NCBI GenBank assembly: GCA_025351965.1
Contig: JANXUX010000281.1
Coordinates: 1 to 49,960, forward strand
Reading direction: 5' to 3'
Origin: Actinomycetes bacterium
Lineage (GTDB): Bacteria; Actinomycetota; Acidimicrobiia; Acidimicrobiales; Ilumatobacteraceae
Length of the DNA stretch: 49,960 nucleotides
The notes under the pieces were generated by a model. The model had not been told where the DNA came from and searched no databases. It was given only the letters and a program-made list of their open reading frames with translations. The translations under genes were made by a program, and so were the position numbers. Numbering within the stretch: position 1 is the stretch's first letter; each line of letters begins with the position of its first letter. Below are positions 7,869-16,691 of this stretch, piece by piece.

Positions 7869-9809
7869 ATGGAACCGCTGCGGACCTGGGACGTCTTCGC
7901 CGATGCTGTCATCCATCGCAGCGTCCACGAGCGGCGACGCCGTTGGGGTGCCGAGATCGCTCCGGAAGCCGGCACGGTGGTGCGCGATGGCGACCTCGAT
8001 CGGCTGCTCGCCGAGCTGCCGTTGGCACAGGCCACGGCCGCTGTCGGCCGTTCGAATGCGCCGGTGCTGTTCGTCGACCTCGACGGCAGCGAAGCGGACA
8101 CCAAGGCACGCAACGACGCAGTGACCGTCGCCCGCACGGCGCTGCACCAGCGCGAGCCGGGCGACGCGTTCAGCGATCTGGTCGGCGCCGCCGGCCTCGA
8201 CGAGACGTCCGCCGAGCTGCTGGCGCTGCTGGTCGCGATCGGCTGGAACCCCGTGCGGCTGCGCCTGGTCGGCTACGTCCAGGACGACCTCACCGTCCGG
8301 GGCGTGATGCTGGCGAGCCTGGCGGCGATGCTCGAACACGAAGCCAGCGTGCTCGACGCGCTGGCGCCCGACTCACCGCTGCGGCGATCGTGCCTGGTCG
8401 AGGTCACTGCGGGTGCGCTGCCCGGATCGGCAGCTGTCACGGTGCCGACATCGGTGCAATGGCACCTGCTCGGCGACGAGTCGGTGGACCCGGAACTCGC
8501 CCACGACACGGCGACCCAACCAGGCGAGCCAGTCGGCGAGGCGCCGAGGCTCACGCTGGTGCACGGTCTCGACCGAGTGCGCCGGCTGCAGGCCGCCGCC
8601 GGTGTGGTGGGCACGAGTCGCCTGATCACCAGTCCGCCGCCGTCCACCGAGGTGCAGTGGGCAGCGCTCGTGCGGTCTGCGCTGTGCCATCGCGCCGTCG
8701 CCGTTCTGGAGCTGGAGGACATGACGCCCGACGTCCGTCACTGGGTCCGGCGGGCGTCGATGGTCACCTGGATCATCTCAACCCGGTTCCCGATCAACCT
8801 CGAGGTCCTTCCGCCGGTCCCGTTCGTGGAGGTCGACGTTCCGGACTCGCCACTCAGCGATGCCGAGGTGCACGCCGTGCTCGGCGAGATCCCGGCCGGG
8901 CACCGCCTCAACCCGAACCAGTTGGCCCTGCTGTCACGCCACAGCAGCGTCACGGCGCAGGATGCAATCCGCCGACTGGCGAGCGGCGAGCTGGACAAGC
9001 TGGCCCGCCGCGTGCGGCCCCGTCGTCGCTGGGACGACCTGGTCCTGACACCCGACAAGCTGGCCCAGGTACGCGAGGTCATCGTGCGGGTGCGCCACCG
9101 GTCGCAGGTCTATGAGACGTGGGGCTTCAAGCCCGTGCCGTCGGCGGGCGTGCTCGCCCTGTTCGCGGGTGCGTCGGGCACCGGCAAGACGATGTCGGCC
9201 GAGATCATCGCCGGCGAGCTCGGCCTCGACATGTTCAAGATCGACCTGTCGTCCTTGGTCAGCAAGTACATCGGCGAGACCGAGAAGAACCTCGAGCGGG
9301 TGTTCACCGCAGCCGAGGGCGGCGGCGTCGTGCTGGTGTTCGACGAAGCCGATGCGGTGTTCGGCAAGCGCACCAAGGTCACCGATGCCCAGGATCGCTA
9401 CGCCAACATCGAGACCAGCTACCTGCTGCAGCGACTCGAGAGCTACGACGGCCTGATCGTGCTGACCTCCAACCTGTCCGGCAACATCGACTCGGCGTTC
9501 ATGCGCCGCATCCACGTCTCGGTCGACTTCCCCATGCCGGAGGAAGCGGAGCGGCTGTCGATGTGGCGCTCGTCGTTTCCCGACACTGCGCCGCTCGGCG
9601 ACATCGACTTCGAGTTCCTCGCGCAGAGGTTCAAGTTCGCCGGCGGGTCCATCCGCACGGCGGCGCTCTCGGCAGCCTTCGCCGCAGCCGATGCCGGCGG
9701 GCCGTTGAACATGACCCACGCCATCCACGGCGTGCGGCGCGAATACCAGAAGCTCGGCCGCATCATCACGCCCGTGGAGTTCGGCGCCTGGTACTCCGAG
9801 TTCGGCTGA
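7869..9809 (+). CDS. AAA+ ATPase with long N-terminal region, of the type encoded in extracellular contractile injection system loci
   Basis: Walker A GASGTGKT, Walker B VVLVFDEADAVFGKRT, sensor VLTSNLSGNIDSAFMRRI. Divergent from the DUF4157 gene. Confidence 0.88.
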   Translation: MEPLRTWDVFADAVIHRSVHERRRRWGAEIAPEAGTVVRDGDLDRLLAELPLAQATAAVGRSNAPVLFVDLDGSEADTKARNDAVTVARTALHQREPGDAFSDLVGAAGLDETSAELLALLVAIGWNPVRLRLVGYVQDDLTVRGVMLASLAAMLEHEASVLDALAPDSPLRRSCLVEVTAGALPGSAAVTVPTSVQWHLLGDESVDPELAHDTATQPGEPVGEAPRLTLVHGLDRVRRLQAAAGVVGTSRLITSPPPSTEVQWAALVRSALCHRAVAVLELEDMTPDVRHWVRRASMVTWIISTRFPINLEVLPPVPFVEVDVPDSPLSDAEVHAVLGEIPAGHRLNPNQLALLSRHSSVTAQDAIRRLASGELDKLARRVRPRRRWDDLVLTPDKLAQVREVIVRVRHRSQVYETWGFKPVPSAGVLALFAGASGTGKTMSAEIIAGELGLDMFKIDLSSLVSKYIGETEKNLERVFTAAEGGGVVLVFDEADAVFGKRTKVTDAQDRYANIETSYLLQRLESYDGLIVLTSNLSGNIDSAFMRRIHVSVDFPMPEEAERLSMWRSSFPDTAPLGDIDFEFLAQRFKFAGGSIRTAALSAAFAAADAGGPLNMTHAIHGVRREYQKLGRIITPVEFGAWYSEFG

Positions 9810-9826
9810 CGCCGAAGCGTAGAGCC

Positions 9827-11038
9827 CTACTCGATCCGCAGGCCGGAGATCGCCCGAGCGATCACGAGCTGCTGGATCTCAGACGTACCCTCAAAAATTG
9901 TGTGGATCTTGGCATCGCGGTGCCAGCGCTCGACGGGGTACTCGCGGGTGTAGCCGTAGCCGCCGAGGATCTGGATGGCGTCCTCGGTGACGCGGACAGC
10001 GGTCTCGCTGGCCTTGTACTTGCTCATCGAGCCCTCACCGTTCTTGAAGCCGCCGTTACGGGCCAGCCAGGCAGCACGCCAGATGAGCAGGCGGGAGGCA
10101 TCGATCTCGACGGCCATGTTGGCGAGCTTGAACGCGATTGCCTGGTTCATGATGATCGGCTTGCCGAAGGCATGGCGCTCCTTGGCGTACTCGAGAGCGT
10201 ATTCGTACGCAGCGCGGGCGACACCGAGCGCCTGGGCGCCCACGGTCGGGCGGGTGGCCTCGAACGTCGCCATCGCCGGCTGGCCACCGCTGTGGCCGCG
10301 CTCTTTGGCACGGGCCAGCTTGGCGTCCAGCTTCTCCTTGCCGCCGAGCAGCAGGCTGCCGGGGATGCGGACGTCGTCGAGCACGACTTCGGCGGTGTGC
10401 GAGGCACGGATGCCGTGCTTCTTGTACTTCTGACCCTGGCTGAGGCCCTTGGTGTTCGGCGGAACGATGAAGCTGGCCTGGCCGCGACCCTTGAGTTCGG
10501 GGTCGACCGCAGCGACGACGACGTGCACATCGGCGATGCCACCATTGGTGATCCAGGCCTTGGTGCCGTTGAGCACCCACTCATCGGTGGCCTGGTCGTA
10601 GACGGCGCGAGTGCGCAACGAGGAGACGTCGCTGCCGGCGTCGGGCTCGCTCACACAGAACGCGCCGAGCTTGACGTCGTCGGGCGTGCCGTAGCACTGC
10701 GGGACCCACTCCATGACCTGCTCGGGCGTGCCGTTGCCGCTGATGCCGGCAGCCGCCAGGGCGGTACCCATGATGGCCATACCGATGCCAGCGTCACCCC
10801 AGAAGATCTCCTCGACCGCGACGGGCAGGGTCAGCCCGCTGTTGTCGCTGATCGCGTTCATCAAGAAGTCGATGCCGTACAGGCCGTTCTTGGCAGCCTC
10901 CTGGACGACCGGCCAGGGGAACTCCTCGCGCTCGTCCCACTCATGAGCAGCCGGGCGGATGACCTCGGCGGCGAACTCGTGGACCCAGGACTGGATCTGC
11001 AACTGGTCTTCGTTGAGCGTGAGCGAGAAATCGGCCAT
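9827..11038 (-). CDS. Acyl-CoA dehydrogenase
   Basis: GAFCVSEPDAGSDVSSLRTRAV, GTKAWITNGG, QILGGYGYTREYPVERWHRDAKIHTIFEGTSEIQQLVIAR. Confidence 0.95.
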   Translation of the reverse strand: MADFSLTLNEDQLQIQSWVHEFAAEVIRPAAHEWDEREEFPWPVVQEAAKNGLYGIDFLMNAISDNSGLTLPVAVEEIFWGDAGIGMAIMGTALAAAGISGNGTPEQVMEWVPQCYGTPDDVKLGAFCVSEPDAGSDVSSLRTRAVYDQATDEWVLNGTKAWITNGGIADVHVVVAAVDPELKGRGQASFIVPPNTKGLSQGQKYKKHGIRASHTAEVVLDDVRIPGSLLLGGKEKLDAKLARAKERGHSGGQPAMATFEATRPTVGAQALGVARAAYEYALEYAKERHAFGKPIIMNQAIAFKLANMAVEIDASRLLIWRAAWLARNGGFKNGEGSMSKYKASETAVRVTEDAIQILGGYGYTREYPVERWHRDAKIHTIFEGTSEIQQLVIARAISGLRIE

Positions 11039-11046
11039 ATCGCTAA

Positions 11047-11062
11047 GTTACCTCGCGGTAAC
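11047..11062. promoter_or_regulatory. Palindromic operator candidate GTTACC-TCGC-GGTAAC
   Basis: Perfect 6-bp arms with a 4-nt spacer, ending 9 nt upstream of the acyl-CoA dehydrogenase ATG. Confidence 0.6.
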
Positions 11063-11164
11063 CTGGCTCGACAACATCGCGCCGACCAAAATCTGGCTGC
11101 CGTTCGTGTGGCCGGTGGTGTGGGAGAGTGCACCCCGGGTCGACGCACATCTCCGGGGGGAACC

Positions 11165-13342
11165 ATGGCCAGATCGAACAACGCTCGCCGCTGCATCGCC
11201 GGGCTGGTGGTGGCCGGTGCTCTGGTCGCTGCCTCATGCTCCAGCGACAGCGCGTCGACCGCCGCGAGCACGGCGCCGGCCGTCATCACGACGACCACCA
11301 CGGCGGCGACTGCGCCCGCGTCGTCGGCCACGCCGACCACCGACGCTGCACCCGACACCGCGGCTGCGGACACGACGCCGGCAACGGCCGACACAGCGTT
11401 GGTCGACGCCGACGCGGCGACCAAGGCGGCGCTCGCCGGGGCACTCGCCGCCAGTCCGGCGGGCTGCGACCCGCTCGACACCCGTGCGTGCCTGCTGCCG
11501 TTCCCGAGCAACGCCTACACGGTCACCGATGCCAAGACCGACACCGGGCTGCGCATCCACATGCCGGCGGGCGCCGGTGGCGCGAACGCGAGCGGCGTGC
11601 CGGTCGACCTCACCGAATGGAACCGCAACGACGGCTTCAGCCCGAACAGCAGCCTGATGGCGTTCGTGCCGAACGTGGACGTGCAGGGCTCGAAGCTGCC
11701 GCCATGGAACGACCTGCAGTCGTCGCTGGACGACGACGCGACGGTCGTGGTCATCGACACCGACACGGACAAGCGTGTCCCGCTGTGGGCCGAGTTGGAT
11801 GCCAAGGCGGCGCTCGCCGATCGTGCGCTCGTCATCCATCCCGCCGTGGCACTGGCCGAGGGTCATCATTTCGTCGTCGGTCTGCGCGCAATGTTCGACG
11901 GCGACGGCCGGACCGTTCCCCCGAGCCCAGTCTTCGCGGCCTACCGCGACCGGATCGCCGACGACGCACTCGATGCCCGCCGCCCGGCGATGGAGGCCAC
12001 GTTCGACGCGCTCGAGGCAGGTGGCATCGAGCGCAGCTCGCTCTACCTCGCCTGGGACTTCACGGTGGCCAGCGAGCGCAGCCTCAGCGAGCGGATGCTC
12101 AGCATCCGAGATGCGACGCTGAGCCAGCTGGGCGACAAGGCACCGGGGTTCACCGTCACCTCGGTGACCGCGAACACCGACGATGACATCGCCCGCCAGA
12201 TCGTCGGCACCTACACGGTGCCGAACTTCCTCACCGGTGATGGCGGTCCGGGCAACCGCTTCGCGTACTCCGGCCTGGCGAGCAATCCCGATGCGCTGCC
12301 GGTGCAGAACGGGACGGTCGAGGTCGGCTTCGTCTGCAACATCTCGAACGCGACGATGGCGTCGACCGAGCCGGCGCACCTCGTGCAGTACGGCCACGGG
12401 CTGCTCGGCGACAACATGGAGATCGACGCCGGCAACGTGCGTGCGTTCGCCAACGAGAGCAACGTCGTGTTCTGCGCCACGAAGTGGGCAGGGATGAGCG
12501 AGGACGACGTCGCCAACGCGGCGGCGACACTCGGCGACATCAGCAACTTCCCGACGGTGGCCGACCGGTTGCAGCAGGGCGTGCTCAATCAGATCGTGCT
12601 CGGCCGGTTGATGACCCGCCCGGGTGGGTTGTCGAGCCTCAAGGTGTTCCAACGCGAAAACGGCGCGCCGATGCTCGACACTGCGCACCTCGACTACGAC
12701 GGCAACAGCCAGGGCGGGATCATGGGCATCATGCTCGCTGCGGTCTCTCCCGACATCGAGCGCGCCGTGGTCGGCGTTCCCGGCATCAACTACAGCCTGC
12801 TCCTGCCGCGCAGCGTCGACTTCGCGACGTACGAGGCCGTGTTCGAGCCTGCCTACCCCAACGACCTCGACCGGATGCTTGACGTGAACCTGCTGCAAAT
12901 GCTGTGGGACCGCGGCGAGGGTGGGGGCTACGCCCAGCACGTCACGAATGATCCGTATCCGGGCACCAAGGCCAAGCCGATCCTGCTCGACATCGCATTC
13001 GGTGACTGGCAGGTCAGCGAGCTCGCCGGAATGGTCGCAGCGCGGACGATGGGCGTCACGATCCACCGCCCCGTCACCGCGTCGGGCCGAAGCGAGGAGG
13101 TGGATCCGGGCTGGGGCCTGACGACGACGAAGTACCCCAGCACCGGCTCCGGCGTGGTGATCTGGGACAGCGGCAGCGACCCGATCCCGCTCGAAGCTGT
13201 CCCGCCGTCGACCGGGCGTGACCCGCACGAGGACCCCCGCTACGACCCCGACGTGCGCACCCAGAAGGCGAAGTTCCTGTTCGACGACACGCTCATCGAC
13301 GTCTGCAACGGCGCGGCCTGCACGGCCGACAACAGCGACTGA
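11165..13342 (+). CDS. Secreted lipoprotein, alpha/beta-hydrolase (lipase)-like
   Basis: Signal peptide plus lipobox-like RCIAGLVVAGALVAASCSS, then a Thr/Ala-rich linker. GNSQG (GxSxG) nucleophile elbow in DYDGNSQGGIMGIMLAAVSPDIERAVVGVPG. GGGGGGAACC upstream of ATG. Listed ORF 9119..13342 includes a spurious upstream part. Confidence 0.75.
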   Translation: MARSNNARRCIAGLVVAGALVAASCSSDSASTAASTAPAVITTTTTAATAPASSATPTTDAAPDTAAADTTPATADTALVDADAATKAALAGALAASPAGCDPLDTRACLLPFPSNAYTVTDAKTDTGLRIHMPAGAGGANASGVPVDLTEWNRNDGFSPNSSLMAFVPNVDVQGSKLPPWNDLQSSLDDDATVVVIDTDTDKRVPLWAELDAKAALADRALVIHPAVALAEGHHFVVGLRAMFDGDGRTVPPSPVFAAYRDRIADDALDARRPAMEATFDALEAGGIERSSLYLAWDFTVASERSLSERMLSIRDATLSQLGDKAPGFTVTSVTANTDDDIARQIVGTYTVPNFLTGDGGPGNRFAYSGLASNPDALPVQNGTVEVGFVCNISNATMASTEPAHLVQYGHGLLGDNMEIDAGNVRAFANESNVVFCATKWAGMSEDDVANAAATLGDISNFPTVADRLQQGVLNQIVLGRLMTRPGGLSSLKVFQRENGAPMLDTAHLDYDGNSQGGIMGIMLAAVSPDIERAVVGVPGINYSLLLPRSVDFATYEAVFEPAYPNDLDRMLDVNLLQMLWDRGEGGGYAQHVTNDPYPGTKAKPILLDIAFGDWQVSELAGMVAARTMGVTIHRPVTASGRSEEVDPGWGLTTTKYPSTGSGVVIWDSGSDPIPLEAVPPSTGRDPHEDPRYDPDVRTQKAKFLFDDTLIDVCNGAACTADNSD

Positions 13343-13345
13343 CAC

Positions 13346-15475
13346 TCAGGCTGGGTTGAGGGGGATCTGCAGCAGCGCCGGGGCAATGGTGGTGTAGATC
13401 AGGTTCGCGCCGGGCTTGTAGACGTGCACGCCGTCCCACCGGTAGCCGAGGTCGGCGCTGATGGCGGGGTCGTTGCACCACTGTGTCGGTCCGCTGACGA
13501 ACGAGACGTTCGTGGGGTCGGCTGCAGCGGCCGTGCGCAGCAGTTCGTTGAGGTGAGCGACGCGGCTGTCCTTGCCGCGCTCGGGCAGGGCGGGCACACC
13601 GGCGCCTTTCACATCGGTCGGGCGCATGCACGCGACCTCCAGCAACGCCACCTTCGAGCCGGCCGCCTTCAGCGCATCGATGCCCTGCTGCAGGTGTTCG
13701 AGGTAGTAGCCGTCGGCGGAGGTGGTCCCGAACTTCAGCGTTCCGTCGGAAAGCCTCACGTCGAACACGTCCCACGCGCCGAGCACCACGAGCGCGACCT
13801 GGGCCTTCGCTTTCGAAGCCGAAGCGCCCCACTTGCCCGCCCAGCCGGCGCAGTTGTCGAACGTGCGATTGAAGCTGGTGCGGGTCGAGAGCACCGTGCC
13901 GGTGTCGTACACGCCGCACCCCTCGACCGAACCGTCGGTGATCGTGAACGTGGAACCGATGCCGTCGGGCAGGTTGACGGCCAGCGCATGCGCCTGCGAA
14001 TCGCCGACCACGACGACGCGTCGTGGCAGCGCTGCCGTCGTGGTCGGGGTGCCGGCGATGGTGGTCGCTGTGGCCACGACCGCGATCGTTCCGGCCGCCT
14101 GCGCTGCTGTGTCGAGCCTGAAGGCAGCGTCCTGACCACCGACCGCCGCGTCGAAGTGCTGCACCCCGACATAGAACGACAGCAGCGCGACGATGACAGC
14201 CGTCCCCGCGCCGACGACGAGTGACGTCACCCGCACGCGACGGACGCGGTCCTGGCCGATCGCCTTGCGCTGCTCACCGAGCCACGACGCCATCCATCCC
14301 TTGCGGATCGGCGTCTCGACGTAGCGGTAGCACGCCTCCGAGATCGCGACGGTGGCGGCCATCGCGACGATGAACTTCGGCCAACTGCCGGAGTGGTAGA
14401 CGTGGCCGATCACGAACACCGGCCAGTGCCACAGGTACAGCCCGTAGGAGCGGCGTCCGATTTCGACCAGCGGCTTCCAACCGAGGACAGAGCGCATCCC
14501 GTGTGCTGCCGGGTAGACGACGACGGCCACGACCACCATCGACAGCATCGACACAACCGGCAGCAGCCACTGGTAGATGTAGCCGGCCTGCAGGGATGCG
14601 ACGGCCATGATGCAGATCAGCAGCGTCAGCGCTGCGGCGCCGAGCGGATCGAGGCGACGGCCACGCGCCTCGGACGGCTTGGTCGACCGCCATGGCCGCC
14701 ACACGAATGCTGACCCGGCACCGAGCAGCAGGCCGCTCGAGCGCGTGAACGTGCTCAGGTACAGCGCATTGTTGGACAGATTCCCGTGCATCACGAACGT
14801 TGCGATCATCACCGTGACCGACGCACCGATGAAGGACACTCCGCGGCTGCGGAGCAGGCCGGCACCGATCGTCATCGCGCCGACGAACACGACCGGCCAG
14901 ATCAGGTACCACTGCTCCTCCACCGCCAGCGACCACAGGTGGCGCAACAGCGGCGGGTCGGCCGACGAGAAGTACGGCGTCGCGCCCAGGATCTGGCCCC
15001 AGTTGCCGACGTAGAACAGCGACCACGGAAGGTCGCGCTTGAGCGTCGACTGCTGTTCGTCCGAGCCGAACAACGCGGCCCAGATCGCCACAGCCGTCAG
15101 CATCGTCAACAGCGCGGGCAGTAGCCGACGGGCACGGCGGATCCAGAACTGCTCGAGGCTGACCCGCTGGTTCTTCTCGCGTTCGTCGAGGAGCAGCGAG
15201 GTGATCAGATAGCCGGAGACGACGAAGAACACCTCGACGCCGAAGAACCCTCCGCCCATCCAGCCGAAGCCGGCGTGGAACAGCATGACGGCGACGACGC
15301 TGATCGCACGCAGGCCGTCGAGGCCGGGTTGGTAACCCATCGACGTCGTGTCCACCTTGGTCGGGCGGATCGCCGGACGCTGACCGGTCCACTGGCGGTC
15401 GAGCGCAGCGAGGCGTCTCAGCGCGGGCGGATCGGGGGTCTCGACCGAAAGCGTCACGCGAGCGTACGTTCCCAT
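13346..15475 (-). CDS. Acyltransferase-3 family membrane protein with C-terminal SGNH domain (OafA/YrhL-like)
   Basis: GYQPGLDGLRAISVVAVMLFHAGFGWMGGGFFGVEVFFVVSGYLIT, multiple TM segments, then VVVVGDSQAHALA and a C-terminal DGVH. Start at 15475 (MGTYARV) or 15340 (MGYQPG). Confidence 0.9.
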   Translation of the reverse strand: MGTYARVTLSVETPDPPALRRLAALDRQWTGQRPAIRPTKVDTTSMGYQPGLDGLRAISVVAVMLFHAGFGWMGGGFFGVEVFFVVSGYLITSLLLDEREKNQRVSLEQFWIRRARRLLPALLTMLTAVAIWAALFGSDEQQSTLKRDLPWSLFYVGNWGQILGATPYFSSADPPLLRHLWSLAVEEQWYLIWPVVFVGAMTIGAGLLRSRGVSFIGASVTVMIATFVMHGNLSNNALYLSTFTRSSGLLLGAGSAFVWRPWRSTKPSEARGRRLDPLGAAALTLLICIMAVASLQAGYIYQWLLPVVSMLSMVVVAVVVYPAAHGMRSVLGWKPLVEIGRRSYGLYLWHWPVFVIGHVYHSGSWPKFIVAMAATVAISEACYRYVETPIRKGWMASWLGEQRKAIGQDRVRRVRVTSLVVGAGTAVIVALLSFYVGVQHFDAAVGGQDAAFRLDTAAQAAGTIAVVATATTIAGTPTTTAALPRRVVVVGDSQAHALAVNLPDGIGSTFTITDGSVEGCGVYDTGTVLSTRTSFNRTFDNCAGWAGKWGASASKAKAQVALVVLGAWDVFDVRLSDGTLKFGTTSADGYYLEHLQQGIDALKAAGSKVALLEVACMRPTDVKGAGVPALPERGKDSRVAHLNELLRTAAAADPTNVSFVSGPTQWCNDPAISADLGYRWDGVHVYKPGANLIYTTIAPALLQIPLNPA

Positions 15476-16617
15476 TTCAGGGTCGCCAGTCCGAGCCCGC
15501 ACAACGCCGCCGCGACGAGGTAGGGGGCAGGGATCCCGATGTGGTGGAAGAGGAACCCGGCGAGCGCGGGCCCGGCGACGCGTGCGAGCGCGCTCCCGCT
15601 CTGCTGGAAGCCGAGGGCTTCGCCGCGCTGCTGGGGAGACACACCACTGGTGACCATCGCAGTGAAGTTTGGCGCAGTCAGACCCTGTCCGATGGTCAAC
15701 AGCAACAGACCCGGGATCAGAACTGCCCAATGCGTGGCAAACGCAACCACGGCGAGGCCCACTGCGTTGAACACGAGACCTGCAGAAACGGACCCGCGAA
15801 TGCCCAGGCGGGCGCCGACCGGACGAACGATGCCGCCCTGCACGAGCACCAGCAGCAGACCGATACAGACGAAGACCACGGCAATGCCCGCCTCGTCGAG
15901 ATCGAAGCGTTCCTTGGCCAGTAGTGCGAACGTGGCCTCGAACCCGCTGAACGCGGCGATCGCGATGAACGCCACCGTGACGAGGCGCCACAACTCTCGT
16001 GAATGCACCGACTTCTGGACGATGTGCTGCTGGCGCCGGTCGTGGTGGGTCTCGGGCAGGCGGACGATCGCGACGCAACCGTTGATCAACGCCACCGTGC
16101 CGGCGACGTAGAACGGCAGGTGCGGGCCACGCAGCGCGGACAGCGCGCCGAGCGCCGGCCCGAGCACGAACCCGACGCCGAACGCAGCCCCGAGCAGACC
16201 GAACGCGCGGGCGTGGTCCTTGCCGGGCACGACATCGGCGACCGATGCCTGGGCGACCGACACGCTGGAGCCGGACGCACCGTCGATGATGCGGCCGAGG
16301 AACAGCAGCCACAGCACGCCGGCTGCGCCGGTGACGAAGCTGGCGAGGGCTGTGCCGAACAACGACATCAGGATGATCGGCTTGCGCCCGACCCGGTCAC
16401 TGAGCCGTCCAAGCAGGGGCGCCCCGACGAACTGGGCCAGCGAGTACGACGCGAACAGCAGGCCGACCGTGAACGCGTTCGCGCCGTACCGCTCGGCGTA
16501 CACGCCCAGGATGGGGGCGACGATGCCGAAGCCGACGAGATCCAGCGCAACCGTGGTCCAGATGATCCAGAACCCGCGCGGCAGCGGCGTCCTCGTATCT
16601 GATCCACGGTTCGACAC
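15454..16617 (-). CDS. MFS transporter
   Basis: FWIIWTTVALDLVGFGIVAPILGVYAERYGANAFTVGLLFASYSLAQFVGAPLLGRLSDRVGRKPIILMSLFG (MFS motif A). GTG start. Confidence 0.92.
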   Translation of the reverse strand: MSNRGSDTRTPLPRGFWIIWTTVALDLVGFGIVAPILGVYAERYGANAFTVGLLFASYSLAQFVGAPLLGRLSDRVGRKPIILMSLFGTALASFVTGAAGVLWLLFLGRIIDGASGSSVSVAQASVADVVPGKDHARAFGLLGAAFGVGFVLGPALGALSALRGPHLPFYVAGTVALINGCVAIVRLPETHHDRRQQHIVQKSVHSRELWRLVTVAFIAIAAFSGFEATFALLAKERFDLDEAGIAVVFVCIGLLLVLVQGGIVRPVGARLGIRGSVSAGLVFNAVGLAVVAFATHWAVLIPGLLLLTIGQGLTAPNFTAMVTSGVSPQQRGEALGFQQSGSALARVAGPALAGFLFHHIGIPAPYLVAAALCGLGLATLKWERTLA

Positions 16618-16691
16618 GACGTGGAGCGTGCCACTTCCCGGCGGAGATTCCCAACCTGGCGCTGGTCACGCCATCGTCTCTGCGGCGATCG

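Noticed and set aside
7734-8339. N-terminal extension of listed ORF 3951..8339
   Set aside because: Lies antisense to the N-terminus of the AAA ATPase; MPVTPETK at 7733 gives a natural start and leaves a divergent promoter gap.
9119-11164. Upstream 682 codons of listed ORF 9119..13342
   Set aside because: Out of frame with the AAA gene and antisense to acyl-CoA dehydrogenase; the signal peptide at MARSNNARRC (11165) marks the real start.
11234-13345. 703-aa minus-strand ORF antisense to the lipoprotein
   Set aside because: Shadow ORF without domain signature.
15476-16312. N-terminal extension of the acyltransferase ORF (13346..16312)
   Set aside because: Overlaps the MFS transporter in another frame and is R/A/P-rich; not an MFS-acyltransferase fusion.
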